Assembly (NCBI GenBank): GCA_035530615.1
Contig: DATKUL010000003.1
Span: forward strand, 310,001-374,000
Source: Candidatus Paceibacterota bacterium
Lineage (GTDB): Bacteria; Actinomycetota; Actinomycetes; Nanopelagicales; Nanopelagicaceae
Direction of reading: 5' to 3'
Length of the DNA stretch: 64,000 nt
Shown: positions 19,389-27,358 of the stretch, piece after piece
How positions within the stretch are numbered: position 1 is the first letter of the stretch
How the letters are laid out: every line of letters starts with the position of its first letter
Position numbers and translations under genes: made by a program
The notes under the pieces: model-generated
Seen by the model: only the letters and a program-made list of their open reading frames with translations
Databases searched by the model: none
Told to the model about the DNA's origin: nothing

Positions 19389-20351
19389 ATGCTAGTAGTG
19401 TCGCCCATCATGAGTGCTACGCAGGAAAGCAGACCAGAGCGGTTCCAAGCCCTGGTGCTTGCCCGAAGCTCTATAGATCGCGCCGGGGATCTTCGGACAG
19501 ATTCGTCCAAACTCGATTTCTTGTGGCGAAGCGGCAAAATCCTGGTTCTGGTCAAAGACCGCTTTCATTCCTCAGATACTGCCCTGGTTTTTCATGACTC
19601 CCTTTCCATCCATGGGGTGGGAGAGCGGTATTTTCTGGGAATCGATAGAGAGACAGGAGTGAGTTATTTTGTCTGGCATACCGATGAAGCGGTGATCGAG
19701 GAAGAGGATCTTCGGACACTTCGGCAAATTGGTGCCAGGCTTTCGGATATAGAGGCCGGACTAGCGGTACATGCACTGGGATTAGCGAACTGGCACCACA
19801 CCCACCCGTGCTGTTCTCGATGTGGTGCCAAGACAAGAATCGGTTTAGGTGGAGCGGTTCGAATATGTGACGTGGATGGAAGCGAACATCATCCGCGGAC
19901 TGATCCAGCAGTTATCGTTTTAGTCAAAGATAAAGCTGATCGCCTACTTCTTGGACGACAACGCCTCTGGGTGGAGAAATTATTCTCCAATTTTGCCGGC
20001 TTTGTTGAACCAGGTGAATCTTTTGAGCAGAGCGTTGTCAGAGAAGTATCAGAGGAATCTGGTGTACTTGTTCATTCGGTGCATTACCTGGGGTCACAGC
20101 CGTGGCCATTTCCCGCTTCGATCATGATCGCTTTCGAAGCGATCACTTCAGAACCAGATATTGCTCGTCCCGACGGTGAAGAGATTGTGGAACTGCGTTG
20201 GTATTCGCGAGAAGAGATGCGAGAGGCAGTGAGGAGTGGTGAACTCATACTCCCATCGCAAATAAGTGTTTCGCGGAGGATGATTGAGCACTGGTATGGC
20301 GCTGGAGCAGCGGATGATCTGTCGGTTCCACATGGGTCGCCACATGGATGA
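19389..20351 (+). CDS. nudC: NAD(+) diphosphatase NudC
   Basis: About 320 residues. A zinc-ribbon-like segment HPCCSRCGAKT...CDVDGSEHHPRTDPAVI precedes a Nudix box GFVEPGESFEQSVVREVSEESGV and the NudC-specific SQPWPFPASIMIAFEA motif. It hydrolyses NAD(H) to NMN and AMP and may remove NAD caps from RNA. ATG 19389 (after GAGGTGAGG) is chosen; ATG 19353 would overlap the divergent gene by 30 nt, and ATG 19410 is a further option. It overlaps uvrD2 by 8 nt. The order nudC-uvrD2-whiB7 matches mycobacteria. Confidence 0.92.
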   Translation: MLVVSPIMSATQESRPERFQALVLARSSIDRAGDLRTDSSKLDFLWRSGKILVLVKDRFHSSDTALVFHDSLSIHGVGERYFLGIDRETGVSYFVWHTDEAVIEEEDLRTLRQIGARLSDIEAGLAVHALGLANWHHTHPCCSRCGAKTRIGLGGAVRICDVDGSEHHPRTDPAVIVLVKDKADRLLLGRQRLWVEKLFSNFAGFVEPGESFEQSVVREVSEESGVLVHSVHYLGSQPWPFPASIMIAFEAITSEPDIARPDGEEIVELRWYSREEMREAVRSGELILPSQISVSRRMIEHWYGAGAADDLSVPHGSPHG

Positions 20352-22029
20352 GGCGCGCGGCTCCAACGAAATCCGTGCCGAAGAAATTTTGGAAGCCCTT
20401 GATGACGAGCAGCGAGAAGTAGCGCTCGCATCGCGCGGCCCCGTCTGCGTAATCGCTGGAGCGGGAACCGGTAAAACACGGGCAATTACCCACCGGATCG
20501 CCTATGCCTCGGCAATCGGTGTGATGAATCCATCGAAGGTGCTGGCACTTACTTTCACTGCTCGCGCAGCTGGAGAAATGAGAGCGCGGCTCCGCTCCCT
20601 CGGTGTTCCGAGTGTCGCCGCCAGGACTATTCACTCCGCAGCGCTCAAACAACTTATCTATTTCTGGCCGGGAGTATTTGGGGGTAGAGCACCTGATCTT
20701 CTCACGACTAAGTCCAGTTTTGTGAAAGAGGCGATTTCTCATGCCGGGCTGGCCGGGAAAGTCTCTGCACATTCGCGCGAATTAATTCGTGATATTTCTA
20801 CGGAGATTGAGTGGGCGAAAGTTTCCCAGATTGCACCAGAGGATTACATCGAAGAATCTAAAACTCGTGCCGATCGAAACAGAATAACCTCCGGGCAAGT
20901 GGCTCAGGTTTATGCAGCGTACGAGAGTCTTAAACGACAAGAGCGGACTATCGATTTTGAAGATGTGTTATTGCTGACGACCGCAATGCTTGAGGAGGAG
21001 CGCGAGATTCGCGAGCGAGTCCACGATCAGTATCGTTACTTCACCATTGATGAGTATCAGGATGTTTCGCCACTTCAACAGCGACTTATCAATGCCTGGC
21101 TCGGAAGCCGCGAGGAGATTTGCGTAGTGGGAGACCCCGCGCAAACTATCTATTCTTTCGCTGGAGCAACTCCAGTTTTCCTCAATAATTTCACTCGTAG
21201 ATTTCCGCAGGCAGAGGTCATCCGTCTCATATCTGGCTATCGATCCACCCCCGAAATCATTTTCATGGCTAACAGCGTGCTGCGAAGTGGATTGATGGGA
21301 CAAGAATTGGTCTCGCTCAACCCACACGGAGCGCATCCAGAAGTTCGCGAGTACAAAGATGAATCTAGTGAAGTAGCCGGAGTCGTCGCGGAAATTGTGA
21401 AGCTTACGTCCGAAGGAATCGCGGCCCAAGACATTGCCGTGTTGGCCCGCACAAATTCGCAACTCAAGGCACTTGAGCGGGGATGCTTGGCTGCTCGCAT
21501 TCCCTATCAAGTCCGGAATAATGAGAGGTTCTTCGATCGCACCGACGTAAAGGATTTTCTCAGAGCCGTTCGCCAAGCTTCCGTTATCCCTGCTCCTGGG
21601 ACCGAGTGGATTGACGAACTACGTACGATCGCTGCGCCATTTATTACTGGAGCCAGCACCGACGGGATTACTGCGCTACTCCATCTAGCCCGAGAAGTTG
21701 ATGATGATCCGGCGTTCGCCCCCAAGTCACTTCGCACGTATCTTCGCGAAGTAGAAGAGAGAGCCGAGCAGAATAATCCGCCGGTCATGCCAGTGACGAC
21801 CTTGGCAACCTTGCACGCAGCCAAAGGATTGGAGTGGGAGCACGTATTTCTCGTGGGCTTAAACGAGGGGATACTTCCGACACATGAGAATGTCGTTGCG
21901 GAAGAAAGGCGCCTTTTTTACGTGGGAATCACCCGCGCGAAAAGGCATCTCAATTTAAGTTATCGATCTAGTGCCACCAACAGCAGTCGCCCCAGCCGAT
22001 TTCTACGCGAAGCAGGCTTGATCGATTAA
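20344..22029 (+). CDS. uvrD2: UvrD2-like SF1 DNA helicase, no HRDC domain
   Basis: About 561 residues of UvrD/PcrA type. Walker A is IAGAGTGKTRAITHRI, Ia TFTARAAGEMRARL, Walker B FTIDEYQDVSPLQQRL, III GDPAQTIYSFAGA, V TLHAAKGLEWEHVFLVG and VI RRLFYVGITRAK. The protein ends soon after motif VI (FLREAGLID), whereas mycobacterial UvrD2 is about 700 residues and carries an HRDC domain there. ATG 20344 is chosen from several in-frame ATGs. Context fits 3'-5' unwinding in repair. Confidence 0.88.
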   Translation: MDEARGSNEIRAEEILEALDDEQREVALASRGPVCVIAGAGTGKTRAITHRIAYASAIGVMNPSKVLALTFTARAAGEMRARLRSLGVPSVAARTIHSAALKQLIYFWPGVFGGRAPDLLTTKSSFVKEAISHAGLAGKVSAHSRELIRDISTEIEWAKVSQIAPEDYIEESKTRADRNRITSGQVAQVYAAYESLKRQERTIDFEDVLLLTTAMLEEEREIRERVHDQYRYFTIDEYQDVSPLQQRLINAWLGSREEICVVGDPAQTIYSFAGATPVFLNNFTRRFPQAEVIRLISGYRSTPEIIFMANSVLRSGLMGQELVSLNPHGAHPEVREYKDESSEVAGVVAEIVKLTSEGIAAQDIAVLARTNSQLKALERGCLAARIPYQVRNNERFFDRTDVKDFLRAVRQASVIPAPGTEWIDELRTIAAPFITGASTDGITALLHLAREVDDDPAFAPKSLRTYLREVEERAEQNNPPVMPVTTLATLHAAKGLEWEHVFLVGLNEGILPTHENVVAEERRLFYVGITRAKRHLNLSYRSSATNSSRPSRFLREAGLID

Positions 22030-22073
22030 TGGACCAGCCAGTAATACCCAATAGGAGAACCGCGTCCCACTCG

Positions 22074-22116
22074 ATATTTAATTAACTTGCCTCAGTCACG
22101 GTCAGTGCCTTACTCT
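22074..22116 (+). promoter_or_regulatory. putative whiB7 promoter with AT-rich activator element
   Basis: ATATTTAATTAA (22074-22085) sits directly upstream of a -35-like TTGCCT (22087-22092), with an 18-nt spacer to TACTCT (22111-22116). In mycobacteria WhiB7 activates its own promoter through an AT-rich element next to the -35. The layout here is the same. It is inferred, not mapped. Confidence 0.5.
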
Positions 22117-22204
22117 GTAGCACTGCTTGATCGAGTGATCAAGGAATTTAGTCGGCGAAGAAATTCTTCGATTGATTGATAGTACAAGCGAAGGGAAGCG
22201 CAAA

Positions 22205-22348
22205 ATGCAGTTGTTTTCAACACATTTCACGGTAGCGCTTTCGGCTACAGGAAATCATGCCGCCTCCGCTACCGCCAATCGTGCGTCAAAGCGCACCACT
22301 TGGTATCTCGCATTTGGCGAAAAGGCCGCTTGGAGTTTGATCGGATAA
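22205..22348 (+). CDS. 47-codon leader peptide (uORF) of whiB7
   Basis: ATG 22205 with GAAGGGAAG 9 nt upstream opens a 47-codon frame beginning MQLFSTHFTVALSATGNHAA and ending WYLAFGEKAAWSLIG. It ends 17 nt before a strong intrinsic terminator and about 140 nt before whiB7. The inner sequence can form alternative pairings (CGGTAGCG 22230-22237 with CGCTACCG 22267-22274). The likely role is ribosome-mediated attenuation: stalling by an antibiotic would prevent terminator formation. No function is expected for the peptide itself unless it stalls ribosomes. Confidence 0.6.
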   Translation: MQLFSTHFTVALSATGNHAASATANRASKRTTWYLAFGEKAAWSLIG

Positions 22349-22365
22349 ACCGAACCAGACCCCAA

Positions 22366-22404
22366 GGGCCACGAATCCACAAGGATTCGGGCCCTTTTTC
22401 TTTT
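22366..22404 (+). terminator. intrinsic terminator / attenuator in whiB7 leader
   Basis: The left arm 22366-22378 (GGGCCACGAATCC) pairs with 22383-22394 (GGATTCGGGCCC): 12 bp with one bulged A and a 4-nt loop, followed by TTTTTCTTTT. It lies between the uORF and whiB7, where read-through would be conditional. Confidence 0.8.
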
Positions 22405-22488
22405 CCCCAAGAAATGTAAAAACAGAAAAGACGAGTAGGACACGAGAAAGAAGACAACTGGGAGTCCAGTAGAGATGAGGTGAGGAGA

Positions 22489-22857
22489 ATGGCCGTTCTC
22501 TTTAGTGAATTATTAGTGCCAGGGTGGGCTAACAACGGCGAGAAGATTGGCCTGGATGATGTCACAGGTGCGTATGGCTCAGAGATCGCCTTCGCCTTGC
22601 CGTGTCACACCTCGGACCCCGAACTTTTCTTCGCAGAACAGAGTGAGGAAATTGAATTGGCCAAGTCTCTCTGTGGCGGATGCCCCGTTCGTGCTCAATG
22701 TCTGCAGGCTGCACTTTCACGAGAAGAGCCATGCGGAATCTGGGGCGGAGAGCTATTTGAAAATGGCCGAGTGATCGCTCGCAAACGAACAGTAGGTCGT
22801 CCGCGACTTGTCCCCGCTGCCGCAATTGAAGAGGTGGAAGAGTCCGACGCTGCTTGA
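22489..22857 (+). CDS. whiB7: WhiB7-type Fe-S transcriptional regulator
   Basis: 122 residues with the four WhiB cysteines (Cys39, 62, 65, 71) in LPCHTSDPELFF...LCGGCPVRAQC, the turn GIWGGE, and a C-terminal basic GRPR AT-hook at about residues 104-108. That AT-hook after GxWGGE is specific to WhiB7, which binds the primary sigma factor and activates antibiotic-resistance genes. ATG 22489 has GAGGTGAGGAG directly upstream. It lies beside uvrD2, as in mycobacteria. The N-terminal 35 residues are longer than in mycobacterial WhiB7. Confidence 0.9.
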   Translation: MAVLFSELLVPGWANNGEKIGLDDVTGAYGSEIAFALPCHTSDPELFFAEQSEEIELAKSLCGGCPVRAQCLQAALSREEPCGIWGGELFENGRVIARKRTVGRPRLVPAAAIEEVEESDAA

Positions 22858-22871
22858 TTTATTAGGCCGTT

Positions 22872-24035
22872 CTACCAGGTACATCCGCATGCAGGGTGGC
22901 GGGCGTATAGCCGTTCTTGTATCACGGTTGGGGAGTGAAAATTAATGCGAGCTGATCTCCCGATCAGTTTCGATCTCCCTTCATCCAAGAAGGCAAGTAG
23001 TTCTAAAGCGAGAAATCCCGCGACATGGTGGGCCACCGCAACCGGAACCTCGGATGCTGGAGAGTTATGCTTCCTCCAAGAGATATCTCGCCAGAGTTCG
23101 TTGAGATCTTCATTGGCAATCGAGACGCATCTGGTGCAAGGCGTCTTTCCGGGGATGACAAGGGGCCCGATCGTGACTGCGGCGCCATCGGGGTTATCAA
23201 CCAATAGATGCGCAACGCCTTCGCTCATCCAGGTTTGGAGCTCATCTGATGGGGGAGTTCCGACAACTATTGAAATCACTTTCCTTGCGGCTTCGCCTTT
23301 TTCGGCGACGCCCCCATTCCCCTTCTTCTCTGATTTCGACGGCGGAGTAGTCGGGAATAGGGAGAGTTCTCGTGCCAACTCATCGAGTCGAACTCTGTAG
23401 GAAAGCCCGATATCGCTCGCTCTAATAAAACCAGCGCAGAGGTCGGATTCGGAGATTGTCCGATTCTCCTGCAGGACGTGCAGACGGGTGTGGGTTATGC
23501 CACTGGAGAGGAGGATTCCGTAGAGCAAGGTGGCGATTCGTGAGTCGCCATAGATATTGATCTGCCATCCGCGCCGAGAATTTACGATGGAAACTCCCCC
23601 ATCTTTGGAGTTGGAGTGCCAGGTTGCAGAACTGAGTTCTGGTACGAGTCTGGCTTTCAACTGCTGGAACGCACCATCACTACTGTCATCTCCCGCATGT
23701 GAAGCTCGATTGGCATTGGGAGAATGGAAACGGGTGTGAACTGCGATCTTTGTGGCTTGGGTATCGAGCAACTCCGCGGCATCGAGTTCGGCGATGAGTT
23801 CCTTGATTTCCTCGATAGGGATATCCAGCATTTGGCTTAACTCCTCACCCGAACTCTTCCCGCTCAAGAAATTGATGGCGTTGCGTGCCGGTGATGAGAG
23901 GGCGATGCCCGCATCCATCCGTCCGACGTATGTGAAATCTTCATGAGTCACGACGAGCACGCCGGCCTTCAGTCGCGGATGGGCATTTTTGAGACCTATC
24001 TCACTATCGCTCGTTTTTATATCAACCTGGTTCAT
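22872..24035 (-). CDS. ThiF/TOMM-cyclodehydratase-like protein
   Basis: 387 residues. The N-terminal part (KAGVLVVTHEDFTYVGRMDAGIAL...INFLSGKSSGEELSQMLDIPIEEIKELIAELDAAELL) looks like the leader-peptide-binding (RRE-like) winged helix of TOMM maturases. The centre (GWQINIYGDSRIATLLYGILLSSGI) is a Rossmann-like E1/ThiF region without a clear ATP loop. The C-terminus has paired Cys motifs PCTRC and CGCTW suited to zinc. Mycobacteria have a comparable conserved gene next to whiB7. No precursor peptide or YcaO partner is nearby, so the role is unknown. Confidence 0.65.
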   Translation of the reverse strand: MNQVDIKTSDSEIGLKNAHPRLKAGVLVVTHEDFTYVGRMDAGIALSSPARNAINFLSGKSSGEELSQMLDIPIEEIKELIAELDAAELLDTQATKIAVHTRFHSPNANRASHAGDDSSDGAFQQLKARLVPELSSATWHSNSKDGGVSIVNSRRGWQINIYGDSRIATLLYGILLSSGITHTRLHVLQENRTISESDLCAGFIRASDIGLSYRVRLDELARELSLFPTTPPSKSEKKGNGGVAEKGEAARKVISIVVGTPPSDELQTWMSEGVAHLLVDNPDGAAVTIGPLVIPGKTPCTRCVSIANEDLNELWRDISWRKHNSPASEVPVAVAHHVAGFLALELLAFLDEGRSKLIGRSARINFHSPTVIQERLYARHPACGCTW

Positions 24036-24210
24036 CTCGCCTCTTCTCTCATCACGTATGCAGAACGCTCGCGCAGAAAGAAGAGATGCACGGTTATGAG
24101 CAGGTAGAAGTGTTGACGAACCGGCGAAATATGAGCGCGAAGTGAGATTGTGGCTACGTCCTGATTACTTGGGGCCAGTTGCGACCTGAGCCTGGCTCAC
24201 GCCGGGAGAT

Positions 24211-24243
24211 AAAAAAACTGGCGCTCTGTATCAGAGCGCCAGT
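24211..24243 (-). terminator. intrinsic terminator for the DUF5679 gene
   Basis: A perfect 12-bp stem: 24217-24228 (ACTGGCGCTCTG) with 24232-24243, and a 3-nt loop. On the reverse strand it is followed by seven T (24217-24211), placing it 64 nt after the DUF5679 stop. Confidence 0.85.
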
Positions 24244-24306
24244 CTCTCAACTTCTACGTGACCGCATGTTGCGGTTCTTTAACGCAGTCGAGAAAAAAGG
24301 TTGGCC

Positions 24307-24474
24307 TTACTGTGCCTTGCCAAGAATGCGGTTGAGCTTGGTGCCACAGACCGAGCAGATGCCCTGAGCCATGCGACGACCAGAGTCTGAGACTTTTACG
24401 GTTCCCGTAAAGTCGCGCTTCTCCTTGCACTTAACGCAGTAAGCGTCACCTGTGTATGTCTCTGGTTCTGTCAT
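24307..24474 (-). CDS. DUF5679 small zinc-ribbon protein
   Basis: 55 residues from ATG 24474 with GGAGGAGGAC just upstream. Two CxxC pairs (YCVKCKEKRDF and ICSVCGTKLNRILG) frame TGTVKVSDSGRRMAQG, which is the full DUF5679 signature of actinobacteria. Presumably it binds one zinc. Its function is unknown. It is monocistronic with a strong terminator. An in-frame start seven codons upstream is less likely because it would overlap the ribosome-binding site. Confidence 0.88.
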   Translation of the reverse strand: MTEPETYTGDAYCVKCKEKRDFTGTVKVSDSGRRMAQGICSVCGTKLNRILGKAQ

Positions 24475-24656
24475 GTCCTCCTCCAATCGACGCAAGCGGT
24501 TTGTGGGAGAGCTTCCCGACTCATAAGCGAGCGTGCAACGGTCACGATACCCCTGCCTGAGCGTGAAGGGGTGGATTCTGAGCGCGAATCGGGATATTTT
24601 TGAGCCTTCCTAGCTCACCATTTCCCCCTGACAAGCCCTTAATGCCCTCTCCCGGG

Positions 24657-25241
24657 CTACAGGGACAGGGAGGCTGGGGTCAGGGCGTTCTCGGCGGCCT
24701 CGTAGCCGTCCAGATAGGCCTGGGCTAGGTCGGCTTGTGGAAATCGAGCGAGGATTTCCTGGAATTGAGCCCCGTGGTCCCCGTATCGAAGGTGGATACC
24801 TTCGTGGAAGAGGACAAAATCCAGGACGTACTCGGGAAAGCGCGCCAGCCGGGAAGAAATCCGGATTGTGCCATCCACATTGGTGCAGGAGCCCCAGCGC
24901 CCGTTCATATTCTCCCGCCAGGTAACCGAGAAAGGTCGCTCGTTCATCTCGGGAGCCCACCGCGCAAGGAGATCGACAACTCGGCCAGAGAGTGCCGAAT
25001 CGGTGATCACCCGGGTTGCCTCTTGGGCGCGGACCTTTGCCACCATTTCTGGAACAACCATCCGCTCATCGGCTTTGCTCAGTCGGGCTGGGATGGAGAC
25101 AACAATTTGGCCACCCTGGCGATAGGCCGCGATATTTCGCTTCCTCCGCGTGGATCGGATGACGATGATTTCGCCTTCAGAAATTCCAGGCAGGACTTGG
25201 GAGAGGGGTTGTTCAAGAAACTCACTCTCGATTCGACGCAT
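24657..25241 (-). CDS. YgjP-like (M48-type) metallopeptidase domain protein
   Basis: About 194 residues. It contains the YgjP/DUF45 blocks: IIVIRSTRRKRNIAAYRQGGQIVVSIPARLS, NMNGRWGSCTNVDGTIRISSRLARFPEYVLDFVLFHEGIHLRYGDHGAQF. The zinc motif is HEGIH with a likely third His in GDHGAQF. Proteolytic activity is plausible but the substrate is unknown. ATG 25241 is preferred; an in-frame start at 25343 would add 34 residues unrelated to the domain. It is often linked with uvrD2 and DUF5679 in actinobacteria, to my recollection. Confidence 0.8.
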   Translation of the reverse strand: MRRIESEFLEQPLSQVLPGISEGEIIVIRSTRRKRNIAAYRQGGQIVVSIPARLSKADERMVVPEMVAKVRAQEATRVITDSALSGRVVDLLARWAPEMNERPFSVTWRENMNGRWGSCTNVDGTIRISSRLARFPEYVLDFVLFHEGIHLRYGDHGAQFQEILARFPQADLAQAYLDGYEAAENALTPASLSL

Positions 25242-25515
25242 AGCGAGAAGGTATCGGATGACCAGCCGATTTCCCCAGAATTTGCGGGTATGGCTCGCCT
25301 CGGAAATTGTCGGATTACCCGATAACCGAATTACAGGGGGCATTTCAGGATGAGATTTTGGATGGGCTTGTCAATACATTTGTCAATACATTTAGGAACA
25401 AAATAGGAGAGAAATTCTTTGCAAACCCAGTGCCGCGCACTCTTCATTAACTTTCTGGCAGTTTTTTCGCCTTCTCAGTTGATTCTCTGGGAAATGTCAC
25501 GTACGTTGCGCATAA

Positions 25516-25595
25516 CGAAGTCCTCGGATAACCGTTCTCTATCTGCAAGGGGAAGGCAGATATGGAATCGAGCGCCCGAGGACTTCGCCTTTTTA
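25516..25595 (+). ncRNA. candidate structured small RNA with closing stem and U-tract
   Basis: A perfect 12-bp outer stem (25516-25527 CGAAGTCCTCGG with 25576-25587) encloses an inner hairpin (ATCTGC 25541-25546 with GCAGAT 25556-25561) and is followed by CCTTTTTA. A possible promoter lies 30-40 nt upstream (TTGATT, 17 nt, TACGTT). No coding frame is convincing here. The T-tract orients it on the forward strand, opposite the 3' end of the DUF2342 gene. Confidence 0.45.
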
Positions 25596-25616
25596 TTCGA
25601 CCCCTCATTCGGCCTC

Positions 25617-27005
25617 TCAGTCGGCCAAGCTGGATAGATCGTCGGGCACTTCGATACTTCGCAAGTAACCTTCTGCATCGGTGAGTTCTTCGTGAGTTGG
25701 AAGAATTCCACTCCAGATTTGATCACGGGCGCTTACATCCCGCAGAGCACGGATCTGTGACCAGAACGCACTGGCTTCACGTGACATGCGAGGTGAGACT
25801 TCAAGTCCGAACAGAGATGCGAAGAGTTGTTGTGCAGGCGATGAAGTCGCCCGACGGCGACGAAGAGTTTCACGAAGCGCATTGAGCGATGGAAGCCGAT
25901 CGCCGGCTGCAAGAGTTGTGACATCGTCAGCCCAACCATCAATGAGTGCGAGTGCAGTTTCCAACTTTGTGAGAGCTTCAACTTGTGCTGGACTTTCTTC
26001 CGGCGTAAACAATCCCTCATTGAGTGCAACCTTGAATGTTTCAGGATTGTTTGGATCAATGGCGCCAGAGTCAATTGCTTCTTCTGCTTGTCGCTGCATT
26101 GCTTCCACGTCGATGCGAATTCCCTTGCCATATTCTGCAATCGCGTTTCGCATGTACTCAATGAGCCAAGGATTATTGTCGAATAATCGGGCAATCGCAC
26201 CCTCACGAAGGGCATGAAAAATTCTCACTTCAGATGGCTCTATACCGATATCTGCGCTCCAGAGTGCAATGTTCTCCGGTATGAGGGCTGGTCGGGCAGG
26301 TTCCAGAAGTGGTAGTCCGACGTCATGTGCACCGGTGACACTCGCTGCTAGACCACCAATTGATTGACCCAGTTGAGTTGCAATCATTGTTCCAATGAAC
26401 GAACGTAAGAGTCCCGCTACTTGCGCAAGCGGCAATGAATTCTCGGGTAACCCTTGTTCTTCAACAATTGAAGTCATTGCTTTCGCAAGTCCATTGGCAA
26501 GCGGCTCTACGGTTTTCTGCCAACCTTTCATAGTCGCATCCACCCAATCGGCGCGACTGTAAATATTTTTAACATTTGAATTTGCCGGGAAAACCGTTGC
26601 ATCGTTAAGCCAAAGATCCGCTATTCCCATTGCTTCCTGATAGACCGCGACATCGTTTGTTCCGATCATCGCAGAACCGTGTGCGGCAACATATTGCTTG
26701 GCAATGTCGCGACTAATGTTGAGTGGAAGTGCGCTGTCAGATTTTCCAAGCGCATCAAGAAATCCAATGGGGTTGATTCCTAATTTCGCAAACTGCTCTT
26801 GAATTTCCTTTGCCATATCTGCGGGCATCTTTTCGCCAAATTGTGATTGCATCTGTTCTTGCAGCATGGCAAAAAGCGCAGCGAGATCTTGATTTTCGCC
26901 ATTCTCAGTATTATCTCCAGTAGCCCCATTTGGTTGAGGATTCGCTGGGTTGTTCTCCTCGGGCGCATCATCGCTATTTGAGGGTGTGAAACCAAATGGC
27001 GCCAT
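25617..27005 (-). CDS. DUF2342 (zinc-dependent metalloprotease-like) protein
   Basis: 462 residues. An acidic Asn/Pro-rich N-terminal tail (residues 1-40) is followed by the long alpha-helical DUF2342 domain (ISRDIAKQYVAAHGS..., MKGWQKTVEPLANGLAKAMTSI..., LGQSIGGLAASVTGAHDVGLPL...). The region that carries HExxH in protease members reads IFHALREGAIARLF here, so the second zinc histidine is absent and catalysis is doubtful. Mycobacterial synteny (next to the Lon-type protease and UPF0182 genes) is conserved. Confidence 0.8.
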   Translation of the reverse strand: MAPFGFTPSNSDDAPEENNPANPQPNGATGDNTENGENQDLAALFAMLQEQMQSQFGEKMPADMAKEIQEQFAKLGINPIGFLDALGKSDSALPLNISRDIAKQYVAAHGSAMIGTNDVAVYQEAMGIADLWLNDATVFPANSNVKNIYSRADWVDATMKGWQKTVEPLANGLAKAMTSIVEEQGLPENSLPLAQVAGLLRSFIGTMIATQLGQSIGGLAASVTGAHDVGLPLLEPARPALIPENIALWSADIGIEPSEVRIFHALREGAIARLFDNNPWLIEYMRNAIAEYGKGIRIDVEAMQRQAEEAIDSGAIDPNNPETFKVALNEGLFTPEESPAQVEALTKLETALALIDGWADDVTTLAAGDRLPSLNALRETLRRRRATSSPAQQLFASLFGLEVSPRMSREASAFWSQIRALRDVSARDQIWSGILPTHEELTDAEGYLRSIEVPDDLSSLAD

Positions 27006-27094
27006 GTGAACTCCTTACCAAAGTAGAACTCTACGCTCACGCTGTATAACAATCTCATGCATCGCTTTGTTCCCTGGCGCGGTAGGCTAAGAGG

Positions 27095-27343
27095 ATGTCC
27101 CCCGCGTTTTCGGCTCTCATTTGGTGGTTAGTGCCTTTAGCTGCCGTCATAGGAGCATTGGCCTATGTTCTATGGGTTACCAAGTTCCAAGAGCGGTTCC
27201 AGAACGAGACCACCCGATCTGTCTCTCAATTCCAGCGTTTTCAGAGTTCTTTCCGTAGCGACTCTCAGGGCAACGATTCTTCTGATGGTGATTCACAAGG
27301 GAATGTTGCGCCAGAGAAAGAACCTTCTAAGCCAAACGAGTAG
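27095..27343 (+). CDS. small single-pass membrane protein
   Basis: 82 residues: an N-terminal transmembrane helix (about 5-27, ALIWWLVPLAAVIGALAYVLWV), then a basic/polar helix with Gln/Phe repeats (FQERFQNETTRSVSQFQRFQ) and an acidic, disordered C-terminus. It starts the forward operon that continues into the Lon-type protease 15 nt downstream. No family is recognised. Confidence 0.6.
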   Translation: MSPAFSALIWWLVPLAAVIGALAYVLWVTKFQERFQNETTRSVSQFQRFQSSFRSDSQGNDSSDGDSQGNVAPEKEPSKPNE

Positions 27344-27358
27344 TCGGTCTTTCGCGGT

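Noticed and set aside
22858-24306. A RiPP precursor peptide for the cyclodehydratase-like protein
   Set aside because: No short frame with a plausible leader and a Cys/Ser/Thr-rich core was found beside it.
25419-25637. A 72-codon frame across the candidate small RNA
   Set aside because: No ribosome-binding site, no recognisable protein features, and it runs through the structured hairpin.
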